Positions 16,708-26,925 of a DNA stretch of 64,000 nucleotides are shown one piece after another. The stretch is taken from the NCBI RefSeq assembly GCF_003688895.1, contig NZ_REFV01000007.1:124001-188000 (forward strand), written 5' to 3'. This DNA comes from Dokdonia sinensis. GTDB taxonomy: Bacteria > Bacteroidota > Bacteroidia > Flavobacteriales > Flavobacteriaceae. A program made the translations under genes and the position numbers. The first letter of the stretch is position 1. Each line of letters opens with the position of its first letter. Under the pieces are notes generated by a model. That model was not told where the DNA came from and did no database searches. It saw only the letters and a program-made list of their open reading frames with translations.

Positions 16708-17334
16708 ATGGCATTGAGAAATAAGAAAATACCATTCTGGATCATTACTATGGTGGTTCTTGCTGTTGTCATTAGCTTATATCCTATTGCTTTTGCATTG
16801 ATACCTGGCGCAGATGGGCTCTTTCGAAGTAAGGCAGACGCACTTTTAAATAGCGCTTGGTACAAACCTATATTTTACGTTCATACTAGTTTTGGTGGAG
16901 TTGCGCTTCTTGTGGGTAGTACTCAGTTTTTTAAAAAGCTCAGACAGCGTAGGCTCAAACTGCATAGAACGCTGGGTAAAATCTATGTTATTTCTGTGAT
17001 GATTAGTGGTCTTTCGGGACTTGTCGTTGCGGGGTATGCAACTGGAGGATGGATCGCTGTTTCTGGATTTACATTGCTCGGTATTGGCTGGCTTTGGACA
17101 ACGGCATTGGCATATATCTCCGTAAGAAAAGTAAATATAAAAGCCCACGAACGATGGATGATATATAGTTATGCATTTTGTTTTAGTGCGGTGACATTGC
17201 GTATTTATCTTGGTTTAGGCATCGCTTCTGGAATGACCTTTATGGATTTCTATCCATACCTAGCCTGGCTGTGCTGGGTGCCTAATATTTTGTTTGCCAG
17301 ATGGCGAGTTTCAGCGTTGCCCAGTACATTGTAA
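16708..17334 (+). CDS. DUF2306 membrane protein
   Basis: 208 residues with about six hydrophobic segments, matching the DUF2306 layout: HTSFGGVALLVGSTQFFKKLRQRRLKLHRTLGKIYV in the middle and KAHERWMIYSYA later. The paired His residues (HTSFGG, LHR, HERWM) recall haem-binding cytochrome-b561-like folds, but binding is unproven. Function unknown. The S9 peptidase start lies 38 bp downstream on the same strand, so co-expression is possible. Confidence 0.8.
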   Translation: MALRNKKIPFWIITMVVLAVVISLYPIAFALIPGADGLFRSKADALLNSAWYKPIFYVHTSFGGVALLVGSTQFFKKLRQRRLKLHRTLGKIYVISVMISGLSGLVVAGYATGGWIAVSGFTLLGIGWLWTTALAYISVRKVNIKAHERWMIYSYAFCFSAVTLRIYLGLGIASGMTFMDFYPYLAWLCWVPNILFARWRVSALPSTL

Positions 17335-17371
17335 TTACTTTTCTGTAATTTTAGGAAAAACATCAATCCTT

Positions 17372-19825
17372 ATGAAAATTATAATCCAAAGTATGTTGCT
17401 ATTTTTCTTAATTGCAACATCGAGCGTCATTGCACAAGTTAATCTCGACTATCAAAAACCTCCTAAAGAAATTCTGGATCTTGTAGATGTACCTCGGACA
17501 CCTACAGTGGTAATGAATACAGAAGGAAATAAAATGCTTTTACTTTACCGTGATAGCTATAAAGACATCGCCACCCTATCTGAAGAAGAATTGAGACTGG
17601 GAGGCCTACGTATCAACCCAAAAACGAACATCGGGAGTAGGACCACCTATTACAACAACGTTAAAATCAAAGGCCTGGACGGTGCTCCTATGCAGGTAAA
17701 GGGACTTCCAGCAAATCCGAAACTGGCAAATTTCAGTTGGTCACCAGATGAAAGCAAGATGGCACTTACAAACACGGTTTCAAACGGTGTTGAGGTATGG
17801 GTGCTAGATGTGGCAACCGCTCAGGTTTCTAAAATTTCTGAACCTAAGGTCAATGCAAATATGGGAAATCCCATACGCTGGTTTAAGGATGGTAACGCTT
17901 TGCTGGTTAGGATGATTCCGCTTTCGCGAAAGGAGTTAATTAACACAGCCGCCGCAGTACCCACAGGACCTACAATATCTGTAAGTGACGGTGCCAAGGC
18001 TCAAAATAGAACCTATCAAGATCTATTACAAAATCCAAATGACGTGTTCAACTTTGAACAGCTGGCAACCTCTGCTCTTGTAAAGATTGATATGCAGGGT
18101 AAGACAACTCCATTTATGGATGCAGCAATGTATAGCGGGATTTCAGATTCTCCAGATGGGAAGTACTGGATGATAACAACTATCGAGAAGCCGTTTTCTT
18201 ATATCGTGCCATACCGTCGCTTCCCCCAGGTGTCCGTGATTTATGATACGGATGGAAAGATGATAAAAGAAGTAAATAATGTGCCGCTTATCGAGGAGTT
18301 GCCTAAAGGATTTATGGCGGCCCGCAAGGGAAAACGCTCGATGCAGTGGCGTGATGACAAGCCAGCAACGCTGGTTTGGGCCGAAGTTTTAGATAGTGGT
18401 GACCCAGAGATTGATGTGGCTTTTAGAGATCAGGTGTGGATGCAAGAGGCTCCTTTCGCGCAAGCGCCACAAAAAGTATTAAAAACCATAAACCGTTTTA
18501 GTGGGATTGAATGGGGAGACGACAACACAGCAATTGCTTATGATTACTGGTGGAACACGCGTAATACAAAACAATACCTTTTTAATCCGTCAGACGGGAG
18601 CAACGAGGGAAAAGTGATTGTAGACCGGAATTACCAAGATGTGTACAGCGATCCCGGAGACTTTATGTCGCAGGAAAATGAATTTGGCCGCAATGTTCTT
18701 ACGCTAGTAAAGGGAAAAGCGTACCGAATGGGAGATGGGTATACCGATAAAGGACAGTTTCCATTTATAGATGAGGTAAATCTCAAAACACAACAAACGA
18801 AGCGATTATACGAGTCAAAATACACTGATAAACTAGAGAATTTACAAGAGGCAATCGATATGAAAAAGGGTGAGATACTCGTTCGTATTGAGTCGCCTAC
18901 GGAGTACCCTAATTATTACGTTCGCAATATCAAGAACGGAAAGTTAAAGCAGATTACGGCTTTTGACAATCCATTTGCAAGTATTCAAGATGTACATAAG
19001 GAAGTGATTACCTATAAACGTGATGACGGACTCGAGCTTACGGGGACCTTATACTTACCTGTAGGTTATGACAAAGTAAAAAAGGAGAAAAAGCCTATGA
19101 TACTCTGGGCATATCCACGTGAATTTAAGGATAAGAATAGTGCTTCGCAGAGTACAGCAAACCCCAATGAGTTTACATATCCCTATTATGGAAGTATGCT
19201 CTACTGGGTAACTCGTGGTTACGTAGTGCTGGATGATGCGTCGTTTCCCATTGTAGGAGAAGGTGATGAAGAGCCTAATGATAGTTTTAGAAAGCAACTC
19301 GTAGCAAATGGTAAAGCAGCAATAGATGCGGTAGATGAACTAGGGTACATTGATCGGAATAGAGTAGGAGTAGGTGGTCATTCGTATGGCGCGTTTATGA
19401 CGGCAAACTTGCTGTCGCATTCTGACCTTTTTGCAGCCGGTATTGCTCGCAGTGGGGCTTATAATAGGACATTGACACCCTTTGGTTTTCAGAGTGAGGA
19501 GCGCAGCTACTGGGAAGCCCCAGACGTGTACAACACGATGTCACCCTTTATGCATGCAGATAAAATGAAAACACCGTTACTTCTCGTACACGGTATTGCC
19601 GATAATAATTCTGGAACCTACCCACTACAAAGTGAACGCTACTTTAATGCGCTTAAGGGACTTGGAGCAACTGCCCGTCTTGTTATGTTGCCTAAAGAAA
19701 GTCACGGCTATGCGGCCAAAGAGTCTATACTTCATATGTTGTGGGAGCAAGACCAATGGCTAGAAAAGTATGTAAAAAATAGAGAAGTTTCTGAGATTAA
19801 GGATGAAGAAGAAATGAAAAATTAA
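17372..19825 (+). CDS. Secreted prolyl-oligopeptidase-family (S9) peptidase
   Basis: 817 residues. I chose ATG at 17372 because it gives a signal peptide (MKIIIQSMLLFFLIATSSVIAQ); the ATG at 17294 lies inside the upstream gene. An N-terminal beta-propeller-like region to about 560 precedes an alpha/beta-hydrolase domain. Its catalytic elements are the nucleophile in GGHSYGAF (Ser near 670), Asp in HGIADNNSG (near 745) and His in ESHGYA (near 778). The order and DDASFPIVGEGDEEPND resemble the glutamyl-endopeptidase-like S9D subgroup, but specificity is not certain. A palindrome variant at 17920-17932 encodes PLSRKE. It ends at a terminator, so it closes the unit. Confidence 0.9.
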   Translation: MKIIIQSMLLFFLIATSSVIAQVNLDYQKPPKEILDLVDVPRTPTVVMNTEGNKMLLLYRDSYKDIATLSEEELRLGGLRINPKTNIGSRTTYYNNVKIKGLDGAPMQVKGLPANPKLANFSWSPDESKMALTNTVSNGVEVWVLDVATAQVSKISEPKVNANMGNPIRWFKDGNALLVRMIPLSRKELINTAAAVPTGPTISVSDGAKAQNRTYQDLLQNPNDVFNFEQLATSALVKIDMQGKTTPFMDAAMYSGISDSPDGKYWMITTIEKPFSYIVPYRRFPQVSVIYDTDGKMIKEVNNVPLIEELPKGFMAARKGKRSMQWRDDKPATLVWAEVLDSGDPEIDVAFRDQVWMQEAPFAQAPQKVLKTINRFSGIEWGDDNTAIAYDYWWNTRNTKQYLFNPSDGSNEGKVIVDRNYQDVYSDPGDFMSQENEFGRNVLTLVKGKAYRMGDGYTDKGQFPFIDEVNLKTQQTKRLYESKYTDKLENLQEAIDMKKGEILVRIESPTEYPNYYVRNIKNGKLKQITAFDNPFASIQDVHKEVITYKRDDGLELTGTLYLPVGYDKVKKEKKPMILWAYPREFKDKNSASQSTANPNEFTYPYYGSMLYWVTRGYVVLDDASFPIVGEGDEEPNDSFRKQLVANGKAAIDAVDELGYIDRNRVGVGGHSYGAFMTANLLSHSDLFAAGIARSGAYNRTLTPFGFQSEERSYWEAPDVYNTMSPFMHADKMKTPLLLVHGIADNNSGTYPLQSERYFNALKGLGATARLVMLPKESHGYAAKESILHMLWEQDQWLEKYVKNREVSEIKDEEEMKN

Positions 19826-19849
19826 GTAGTTACTTATTTTATAAAATGT

Positions 19850-19882
19850 AAACCACTTGACGTATGTTGAGTGGTTTTTTTT
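19850..19882 (+). terminator. Terminator of the S9 peptidase gene
   Basis: AAACCACT (19850-19857) pairs with AGTGGTTT (19870-19877), followed by a further T-run, 25 bp after the stop codon. Confidence 0.75.
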
Positions 19883-20077
19883 GCTTTTTATAAATACGTT
19901 TTTAGCGTATCGCAAAAGCGTAATAAGTTTTAAAAATGCTAATTTGTAACAAATTTATCATTTAACACACTTATTGTCATATATTTATGAGCGCAATTCC
20001 CTCTTCCTGCGTTTCTATTGTTGGGCACTCCTTGTCTAGCGATACTGTATTTATCATATAAACTCAAATGCACGACT

Positions 20078-20407
20078 ATGAACAATAATCAATGGACTAA
20101 GGAAGAATTAAAAATCTACACTTTACTGCTTTGCGCTAAGGCAGATAATAATATATCTAAGGAGCAGCTAGACCTTATCAAGTCAAAAGTGGATACGGAA
20201 ACTTTTGAAAAAATGCACCAAGAAATCCTCAAGGATTCCCAAGATGAGGGCCTATATAAAATTCAGAAAAATGTATCGTGGCTCCATTACACCGCTATGG
20301 AGCTGGGACAATTTAAGAAAGAAGTACATCAGGTTTTTATGACAGATAATAAGATGATGATGCGAGAAAGTATTGTCGATGAGATTCTAGACAATATCTT
20401 ATATTAA
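20078..20407 (+). CDS. Small helical protein of unknown function (TerB-like pattern)
   Basis: 109 residues from ATG 20078 (MNNNQWTKEELKIYTLLLCAKADN, broken here). An upstream in-frame ATG at 20018 adds 20 residues from the leader and is less likely. The pattern of an early LLLCAKADNNISKEQLDLI segment followed by helices recalls the TerB-like fold, where an Asp-rich loop follows the first helix; this is a weak resemblance. It is soluble with no motif for catalysis. It stands alone between the S9 terminator and a long non-coding stretch. Confidence 0.6.
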   Translation: MNNNQWTKEELKIYTLLLCAKADNNISKEQLDLIKSKVDTETFEKMHQEILKDSQDEGLYKIQKNVSWLHYTAMELGQFKKEVHQVFMTDNKMMMRESIVDEILDNILY

Positions 20408-20567
20408 GATGCTTCTACGATGCGACTTCTGTCCAACAAGGTAGAGCTATTCAAATGTATTTTACATTTTTGATGAGTAATCTTATAAAAGAAGAAAAAC
20501 ATAAGAATCTTATTTACACATATTTATACACGCAGTTCCCTCCTCTGGCGTGATAACCACCACCACA

Positions 20568-20717
20568 ATGATCAAATTCTTTCGACGGATACGGCAACGT
20601 CTTTCTGACCCGAACGAAGGTAATAGCTCCTTACGAGCGAAAAACAATTCAGTAAATATCTGCTATCAATCATTGACAAAACGAGTCTTGTCGCGGGTAG
20701 ATTTCTCATTGAATTAA
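20568..20717 (+). pseudogene. Remnant resembling the N-terminus of a DUF6090-type membrane protein
   Basis: ATG at 20568 opens a 49-residue frame starting MIKFFRRIRQRL, the typical first residues of DUF6090-like proteins in Flavobacteriaceae. In those, a transmembrane segment (AIGEIVLVVIGILIAL type) should follow within about 30 residues. Here the frame instead continues as polar sequence and stops. The rest of the gene is absent from the window. It could be a decayed gene or, less likely, a genuine small basic protein. Confidence 0.45.
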
Positions 20718-20973
20718 TCACTCAATAACGGATTTAATAACTAAAAGACGAAAAAGAAAAATAGCATTCACCATAAAACGGGCAAGCCGAAAACTGGATC
20801 AAAGTAGGCACAAATTGAAATAAAATGCTCTATAGAAAAACATCTAGTTGTGTTTTAGCGCAAGCGGACTCCCATTAAAAAAACAAAAGCAATAGGAAAT
20901 CCCTAAGTTCTTAAACTTATATTAATTCCCTATGAATAAGCAATAACCATACTGCTATCCATAACAAGATATG

Positions 20974-20981
20974 TAATTTTG
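20974..20981 (+). promoter_or_regulatory. -7 element of the mscS-like gene
   Basis: TAATTTTG followed by C, 14 bp before the ATG, which implies a very short leader. Confidence 0.45.
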
Positions 20982-20995
20982 CCTAAAATAATTCA

Positions 20996-22261
20996 ATGCA
21001 AAAAATCGGGCACTTCTTTTACGATTATCTTATAAACTTGGGTCTTTCAGAGAATGGTGCAAAGTATATAAATGCACTTATTCTAGGGATAATCCTTATG
21101 ACGCTTGTCATTGTTGTCGATACGCTATTTAGAAAAGTGTTGCGTCGCGTGGCGTACAGGATTTCTAAACGTTCTAAAACGAATTTTGACGATTTGCTCA
21201 TCAAGAATCGAGCACCTAGACGGGTGGCGCATCTTCTGCCATTGTATATGCTCTTGGTTTTGTTGCCAGTGGTACTCATCGATTTTCCAGAGACCCACCG
21301 CTTATTTTCTATTATGCTCACATTGGTGGGAATTGTGCTTGCATTGCGTATTATTAGGGCCTTCCTCCATACGCTTAGAGACTATTTTAAGACAGTTCCC
21401 GGACTAAGAGATAAACCCATAGACAGTTATATCCAGGTCTTTATGATCTTTGCCTGGGTGTTTATGATATTCTTTGCTATCAGTTTAGTGACGCCTATTT
21501 CCCTTAAAGAGGCGCTTACCACTTTTGGGGCGGCATCAGCAATTATATTATTGATTTTTAAGGATACGATTCTTGGTTTTGTAGCCAGTATTCAAGTGTC
21601 CATAAACGATATGGTACGTATAGGAGACTGGGTTACCTTCGATAAATATGGAGCAGATGGCGATGTGATCGAGATCAATCTTGCAACCGTTAAGGTGCAA
21701 AACTTTGATATGACCATCACAACCATCCCGACCTACGCGCTTATTGCCGACTCTTTTAAAAACTGGCGCGGGATGACAGATAGTGAAGGTCGCCGTATTA
21801 AGCGTTCACTACTCATTAAACAAGACAGCATCAAGTTCCTTTCTGATGATGAAATAGAGCGTTTTAAAAAAATCCATCTCGTGTCTTCCTACTTATCAAA
21901 TATGGAGGATAAAATAGATAAGATGAATGAAGAGAGCAATGCGGATAAGTCGCTATTGCTTAACGGTACAAATCTCACAAACGTAGGCGTTTTCCGTAAA
22001 TACATGGAAACCTATATTCAAGGTCACAGCGCCATCCACAAGGAAATGCTGTTAATGTGTCGCCAGCTAGCACCTACGGCACAGGGTGTTCCTCTAGAAG
22101 TATACTGTTTTAGTAAAGACAAAAAGTGGGAAAACTACGAGTATATAATGGCAGATCTCTTTGACCATTTTCTAGCAGCAGTCCCTTACTTTGATCTTGA
22201 GCTTTTCGAATATCCAAGCAGTCAGAAAGAAGCGCCGTTCGTGCCAGGGGAGATGGAGTAG
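20996..22261 (+). CDS. MscS-family mechanosensitive channel (YbdG-like)
   Basis: 421 residues. About four to five N-terminal membrane helices are followed by the MscS pore helix (EALTTFGAASAIILLIFKDTILGFVASIQV) and the beta domain (DMVRIGDWVTFDKYGADGDVIEINLATVKVQNFDMTITTIPTYALI). The length and a domain with HLVSSYL...VFRKYMETYIQGH after the beta domain match the YbdG/medium-size branch rather than the 286-residue MscS. It relieves turgor on osmotic downshock from the inner membrane. No operon partner is evident; a DUF4407 membrane protein follows after 203 bp. Confidence 0.92.
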   Translation: MQKIGHFFYDYLINLGLSENGAKYINALILGIILMTLVIVVDTLFRKVLRRVAYRISKRSKTNFDDLLIKNRAPRRVAHLLPLYMLLVLLPVVLIDFPETHRLFSIMLTLVGIVLALRIIRAFLHTLRDYFKTVPGLRDKPIDSYIQVFMIFAWVFMIFFAISLVTPISLKEALTTFGAASAIILLIFKDTILGFVASIQVSINDMVRIGDWVTFDKYGADGDVIEINLATVKVQNFDMTITTIPTYALIADSFKNWRGMTDSEGRRIKRSLLIKQDSIKFLSDDEIERFKKIHLVSSYLSNMEDKIDKMNEESNADKSLLLNGTNLTNVGVFRKYMETYIQGHSAIHKEMLLMCRQLAPTAQGVPLEVYCFSKDKKWENYEYIMADLFDHFLAAVPYFDLELFEYPSSQKEAPFVPGEME

Positions 22262-22464
22262 CTCCATACGATGGAAATTACTTTTTGGATCATCTTCTGT
22301 AACATTTTATATTTTTTTGCGTTCTTATAGTCTCACAATGAGCTTGTCTGGCTATGATAACTTGTCGTGATTATTCATCAATCAATCTTTTGTTGTGGAT
22401 TTTTCTTTCGCTTACGCGAAAATTTTAAAGAAGCCACACAAAACCAACCTAACGAACCAAAGTT

Positions 22465-23568
22465 ATGATCCAATCCTTCTTTATCCTCTGCTCTGGAGCA
22501 GACCGTGACGTGCTCGACACTTGCTCCCGAGGCGAAAAAACAAAGTACGCAGGCATAGGCGCCACCGTTTTCTTTACAGCCGTACTCGCAACCATTGCGG
22601 CTACTTACGCACTTTTTACTGTTTTTGACAACATCTATCGTGCTATTTTATTTGGCATCCTTTGGGGATTTGTCATCTTTAATCTAGATCGTTTTATTGT
22701 TTCGACACTAAAAAAACGCAATCAATGGTGGAAGGAGTTCGGGATGGCCATCCCGCGATTAATCCTCGCGGTTATAATCGCAATAGTCATCTCAAAACCA
22801 CTAGAACTTAAAATTTTTGAAAAGGAAATTGACAGGGTAATGCTTTCGCAAAAAAATGAGTTTACCGTTCAGAACCAGGGCGAAATCCTAGCGCAGTTCA
22901 CACCTGAAACAAACAAACTGGATGCTCAAATCGCCGATTTAAAATCTGAAATCACCACTAAAGAAACCGAAGTAAATAACCTCTACGACATCTACATCGC
23001 CGAAGCCGAAGGAACCGCAGGCACAGAACTTTTGGGCAAAGGTCCCGTCTATCAAGAAAAGCGAGACAAGCACGACGCCGCTTTAGCCGAACTCACGGCC
23101 CTCAAAGCAGAAAACGCGCAGAAAATCGCTTTCGCGGAAGCGGAAAAAATAGGGTTAAGAGATGAATTTAACACCGCAGTGAGTACCAGCCAGCCTATTA
23201 TCAACAACTTTGATGGACTGATGGCACGCATCGATGCTATGAACGAATTGCCATGGTTGCCATCACTCTTTATTTTCTTATTGTTTCTGGCGATTGAAAC
23301 CGCACCCATTTTCTCAAAACTAATCTCCCCTATGGGCGAGTACGATATTAAACTTGCAGACCACGAGATGACCATTAAGGAGTGGAGCGCTCAGAAGGCC
23401 GCACAGCGCAAGGTTCTCACACAAACGGACCATATCCTTAACGACCGCATCTACACGGACATTGCAAATGATGAGGAACTGTACAACTACAAAAAGAAAA
23501 TGGCAAAAGAAATTATGAAACGCCAGCAAGATGCCTTTTATCGCAGGCAGACTAAGATTTTGGGCTAG
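22465..23568 (+). CDS. DUF4407 membrane protein
   Basis: 367 residues. Two membrane segments near 30-80 are followed by a third near 95-112, a long alpha-helical, coiled-coil-like region (about 130-245, rich in Glu, Lys and Ala) and a further hydrophobic segment near 265-285 (LPWLPSLFIFLLFLAIETAPIFSKL). The N-terminal FFILCSGADRDVLD and NLDRFIVSTL are characteristic of DUF4407. Function is unknown; the layout suggests a membrane-anchored coiled coil. A palindrome variant (GCTTTCGCGGAAGCGG) at about 23128 encodes AFAEAE in the helix. It is preceded by another variant (CTTTCGCTTACGCGAAAA) near 22405. Confidence 0.85.
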   Translation: MIQSFFILCSGADRDVLDTCSRGEKTKYAGIGATVFFTAVLATIAATYALFTVFDNIYRAILFGILWGFVIFNLDRFIVSTLKKRNQWWKEFGMAIPRLILAVIIAIVISKPLELKIFEKEIDRVMLSQKNEFTVQNQGEILAQFTPETNKLDAQIADLKSEITTKETEVNNLYDIYIAEAEGTAGTELLGKGPVYQEKRDKHDAALAELTALKAENAQKIAFAEAEKIGLRDEFNTAVSTSQPIINNFDGLMARIDAMNELPWLPSLFIFLLFLAIETAPIFSKLISPMGEYDIKLADHEMTIKEWSAQKAAQRKVLTQTDHILNDRIYTDIANDEELYNYKKKMAKEIMKRQQDAFYRRQTKILG

Positions 23569-23612
23569 AGTAACCTCTCCGTTTGAGCGCAATTAAATAT
23601 TCAGTTTAGCGC

Positions 23613-23638
23613 GTCTGTTCGAGCGCAGTCGAGAACTC
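23613..23638 (+). repeat. Second-family interspersed repeat, intergenic copy
   Basis: The reverse complement contains TTCTCGACTGCGCTCGAAC, exactly the core found in leuS at 14639. It lies between the DUF4407 gene and the fusion gene. Confidence 0.8.
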
Positions 23639-23758
23639 GATTGGGCTTGCATATTGTGAATGAATCTATCTGCCTTAAAAGTACTATTGTTGTAGTCAAT
23701 TTACTTTTCAAACATTTCTTGATTGTATATCTTGGCTATATAAAATCGATGTATTTAT

Positions 23759-26700
23759 ATGGCCATTACTCACACCGTTTTTTCAACTGCACAAGTAACA
23801 GAAATCCTAAATAATAATTATGGATTGAAGGGTAAAGCGACCATTTTACCAGGCGAACTCGACCAGAATTTTAAAATCGTTTCTGATAATGGAGGCACCT
23901 TTATTCTAAAAATATCACGTCCAAATACGGATTCTGATGAACTCGAGTTTCAGAATGCACTTTTACAATATCTAGAAAAAACGCGGCCCAATATTCCTGC
24001 GCCCCGAGTAAAAAATACTTTAAATAATCGGGATTTATTGCAACTTAAAGATGAGCAAGGAAACAGTCGCTACATTAGATTAATCACTTGGATAGACGGT
24101 CGTTTGTGGAATCACGTAAATCCTAAAACAGAAAACCTCACTCTAAGTTTGGGTCGTAAAGCAGGAGACATCACGATGGCTCTCGCGGGATTTGACCATC
24201 CTTTTGCACATCGGGAGTTAGCTTGGGATACTGCGCAATCCCTTTGGATAAAGGAAAAGTTGTCTCTTTTTAATGGAGAGGAATTAGCAATCGTTTCTGG
24301 TCTAGTTTCTAGATTTGATGAAGTACAAACGACCTATCAGGAATTGCCAAAACAGGTTGTACATAATGATGCAAACGAGAATAACATCTTAGTTTCTACA
24401 GATGTTAGAAAACCTGAGGTAGCGGCAATTATAGATTTTGGCGACGCAATTTACACCCAGCGCATTAATGATCTAGGCATCGCCTGTGCTTATGCAAGTA
24501 TGGGGCATCTGGAGCCGTTGCGAGCAATTTTACCACTCATAAATGGATATCACGAGCAATGCATACTAACTGAGGCAGAGCTAGAGCATCTTTACATCAC
24601 CATCCAGATGCGGCTGGCCACCACGGTCACAAAAGCCGCAATGAATCGTCTTTCCGAACCTGAAAACACGTATCATTTTGTAAGCGAGCAACCTGCTTGG
24701 GAAGCATTGAAAAAATGGCAAAAGATAGACGAGGAATTTGCTTTGGTGCGCTTTCGCGAAATATGCGGTCTCACGCCACACCCATCAAGAAGAGCGTTTG
24801 ACGAATGGATCTCACAACAAGATTTTAATTTAGAACAACTTTTCCCGACCATTAATCGAACCGAAGTGCATCCGCTGGATTTAAGTGTTTTCAGCACTTG
24901 GATAGGACACGAAATAGACTTCAATAATCTAGACTGGTTTCAGTATAAAATAGATCAACTACAAAAGGAGGTGCCAGATAAAATTATTGCAGGCGGATAC
25001 CTAGAACCCAGACCGCTCTATACTGATGATAGTTTTGATACAAAAGGCGATTATGGAAATCAGAGTAGGAGCGTACATCTAGGGGTAGACTTTTGGCTTC
25101 CAGCAGGAACTCCTGTGCACGCTATTTTAGAAGGAGAAGTGGTCACGGCAACCTACCAAAAACAGCATAAAAACTACGGTGGTCTTATTATTCTAAAACA
25201 CCAAGAAGGCGAACTTACATTTTACACTTTGTACGGTCATTTGTCTCGAGTGATTACGGAGGCTGTGCGCGTAGGCGATCTTGTCAAAAGTGGAGGATGC
25301 ATAGGCTATTTAGGCGCACCGGACGATAACGGTGCTTGGGCGCCACATTTGCATTTTCAGGTGCATCTTTCGCTATTAAATTATGTAGATGATTTTCCTG
25401 GCGTAGCCTTTCAGCACGAGATTGAGAGTTGGCAAAGTATCTGTCCCGACCCGATGCAGTTGTTTGGGATAGATACGCTACTTCGACCCCGCTCAGCACA
25501 GGTTTCGCGAAATCGAGCTTGCGAGATTCACGACCAAAGGGAGAGCGAAGCGGTAAAGCGTAAAAAACAACCTTCAAAAGAGCATATTAAAAACTACCGC
25601 TCTGAGCATCTAGGCCGAGGAATGAGCCTGCAATACAAAGAGCCGCTCCATATCGTAAGGGGTAACGGGGCATACTTGTTGGACGAGAACGGAAGAAAAT
25701 ATCTGGATACTGTAAATAATGTAGCGCACGTAGGTCACGAGCATCGGGCTGTGGTGGAAGCAGGGCGCGATCAAATGGCAGTCCTAAACACAAACTCAAG
25801 ATATCTGCATCAGAATATTGTAGATTTTTCTGAGGCTTTGCTGGAAACGCTTCCATCAGAACTTTCTGTTTTGCATTTTGTAAATTCTGGAAGTGAGGCA
25901 AACGAACTCGCTATCCGAATGGCAAGAGCAGTAACGGGAAGTCGGCAAGTGATCGCCTCAGAAATAGGCTACCACGGGAATACAAATATGACTGTGGATA
26001 TAAGCTCCTATAAATTTGATGGAAAAGGAGGGACGGGAGCTCCAGATTTCACCCATATTTTTCCATTGCCAGACGCTTTTAGAGGAAAACATCGAGGGGC
26101 AAACGCTGGCGCAAAATATCTGGCTGAAGTTGAGAATTGTATTAAAAACATTCATAACAAAAACGAAAGTGTAGGAGCGTTTATCATAGAGAGTATCATT
26201 AGCTGTGGAGGGCAAATTGAACTTCCAGAAGGGTTTTTAAAAGGAGCCTTTGACGCAGTTAGAAAAGCGGGAGGTATTTGTATTTCTGATGAGGTACAAA
26301 CTGGTGTAGGTCGTGTGGGAAAAAACTTTTGGGGATTTGAGTTGCACGATGTGGTTCCAGATATTGTAACCATAGGAAAACCTATAGGTAATGGGCACCC
26401 ACTTGCAGTCGTCGCCTGTACTCGAGAAGTGGCAGATGCTTTTGCAAACGGGATGGAATTCTTTAATACATTTGGTGGGAACCCTGTTTCCTGCGCGATA
26501 GGAAAAACAGTATTAGATACTGTTAGAAATGAGAATCTTCAACAACACGCGTTTGATGTAGGTGCGTTCCTAAAAACCGAATTACAAAATCTCGCCAAAG
26601 ATTTCCCGATCATTGCAGACGTAAGAGGACAAGGATTATTTCTAGGTTTTGAACTGCTAGACACTACGATGAGACCATTACCAGACCATGCAGATTATCT

Positions 26701-26860
26701 CGTAAACAGAATGAAGGAACACAGCATCCTTATGAGCACAGATGGTGCAGACCATAATGTGATTAAAATCAAACCACCTATGGTGTTTTCAAAAGAGAAT
26801 GCGGAGACGTTGCTTTATTATTTGAGAAAGGTGTTTCAAGAGGATTTTATGCGTGTATGA
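23759..26860 (+). CDS. Fusion: APH-type kinase, M23 peptidase-like domain and PLP-dependent ammoniophospholyase
   Basis: 1033 residues in three parts. Residues 1-340 are a homoserine/choline-kinase-like domain with HNDANENN (202-209) and IDFGDA (225-230). Residues about 400-560 are an M23/LytM-like domain ([11 protein letters not shown] near 438, HLHFQVH near 530), which keeps the metal-binding His and Asp. Residues about 600-1033 are a class III aminotransferase-fold enzyme with PLP lysine in [11 protein letters not shown] near 874. In humans, separate proteins of these kinase and lyase families degrade hydroxylysine (HYKK, PHYKPL) or phosphoethanolamine (ETNPPL). The neighbouring hydroxyproline operon favours hydroxylysine. 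The linker at about 575-605 carries a long-form interspersed repeat ([13 protein letters not shown]). Cellular location is uncertain, as no signal peptide is seen. Confidence 0.85.
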   Translation: MAITHTVFSTAQVTEILNNNYGLKGKATILPGELDQNFKIVSDNGGTFILKISRPNTDSDELEFQNALLQYLEKTRPNIPAPRVKNTLNNRDLLQLKDEQGNSRYIRLITWIDGRLWNHVNPKTENLTLSLGRKAGDITMALAGFDHPFAHRELAWDTAQSLWIKEKLSLFNGEELAIVSGLVSRFDEVQTTYQELPKQVVHNDANENNILVSTDVRKPEVAAIIDFGDAIYTQRINDLGIACAYASMGHLEPLRAILPLINGYHEQCILTEAELEHLYITIQMRLATTVTKAAMNRLSEPENTYHFVSEQPAWEALKKWQKIDEEFALVRFREICGLTPHPSRRAFDEWISQQDFNLEQLFPTINRTEVHPLDLSVFSTWIGHEIDFNNLDWFQYKIDQLQKEVPDKIIAGGYLEPRPLYTDDSFDTKGDYGNQSRSVHLGVDFWLPAGTPVHAILEGEVVTATYQKQHKNYGGLIILKHQEGELTFYTLYGHLSRVITEAVRVGDLVKSGGCIGYLGAPDDNGAWAPHLHFQVHLSLLNYVDDFPGVAFQHEIESWQSICPDPMQLFGIDTLLRPRSAQVSRNRACEIHDQRESEAVKRKKQPSKEHIKNYRSEHLGRGMSLQYKEPLHIVRGNGAYLLDENGRKYLDTVNNVAHVGHEHRAVVEAGRDQMAVLNTNSRYLHQNIVDFSEALLETLPSELSVLHFVNSGSEANELAIRMARAVTGSRQVIASEIGYHGNTNMTVDISSYKFDGKGGTGAPDFTHIFPLPDAFRGKHRGANAGAKYLAEVENCIKNIHNKNESVGAFIIESIISCGGQIELPEGFLKGAFDAVRKAGGICISDEVQTGVGRVGKNFWGFELHDVVPDIVTIGKPIGNGHPLAVVACTREVADAFANGMEFFNTFGGNPVSCAIGKTVLDTVRNENLQQHAFDVGAFLKTELQNLAKDFPIIADVRGQGLFLGFELLDTTMRPLPDHADYLVNRMKEHSILMSTDGADHNVIKIKPPMVFSKENAETLLYYLRKVFQEDFMRV
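25478..25515 (+). repeat. Long composite palindrome form in the fusion-gene linker
   Basis: CTACTTCGACCCCGCTCAGC is followed by ACAGGTTTCGCGAAATCG, matching the arrangement at 7779-7818. It sits in the linker before the aminotransferase domain. Confidence 0.65.
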
Positions 26861-26871
26861 AATGCACAAAA

Positions 26872-26909
26872 TCATCACAGGTGCGAAATTAATTCCGCAC
26901 CTGTGATGA
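26872..26909. terminator. Strong hairpin between convergent genes
   Basis: TCATCACAGGTGCG (26872-26885) pairs perfectly with 26896-26909 around a 10-base loop. On the minus strand it is followed by GATTTTG, a short T-run. It probably ends transcription from both sides. Confidence 0.7.
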
Positions 26910-26925
26910 ATAATTAATTCGCAGA

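Larger units (their letters stand above)
20408..20995. other. Long non-coding stretch with a probable gene remnant
   Basis: 588 bp. It contains a 49-codon open frame resembling the start of a DUF6090-type gene (20568-20717). About 45 bp before it, a leader at 20520-20552 is similar to one at 19981-20012. A degraded palindrome (GCGCAAGCGG) lies near 20868, and the mscS promoter is at the end. Otherwise AT-rich. Confidence 0.55.

Noticed and set aside
20078-20407. Start at ATG 20018 for the small helical protein
   Set aside because: The added 20 residues derive from the leader (which has a similar copy at 20520) and look non-coding.
23759-26860. Interpretation of the fusion gene as a sequencing or assembly artefact joining three genes
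   Set aside because: The frame is open across 3.1 kb with sensible linkers and no internal stops, and similar kinase-lyase fusions are known to me in bacteria.
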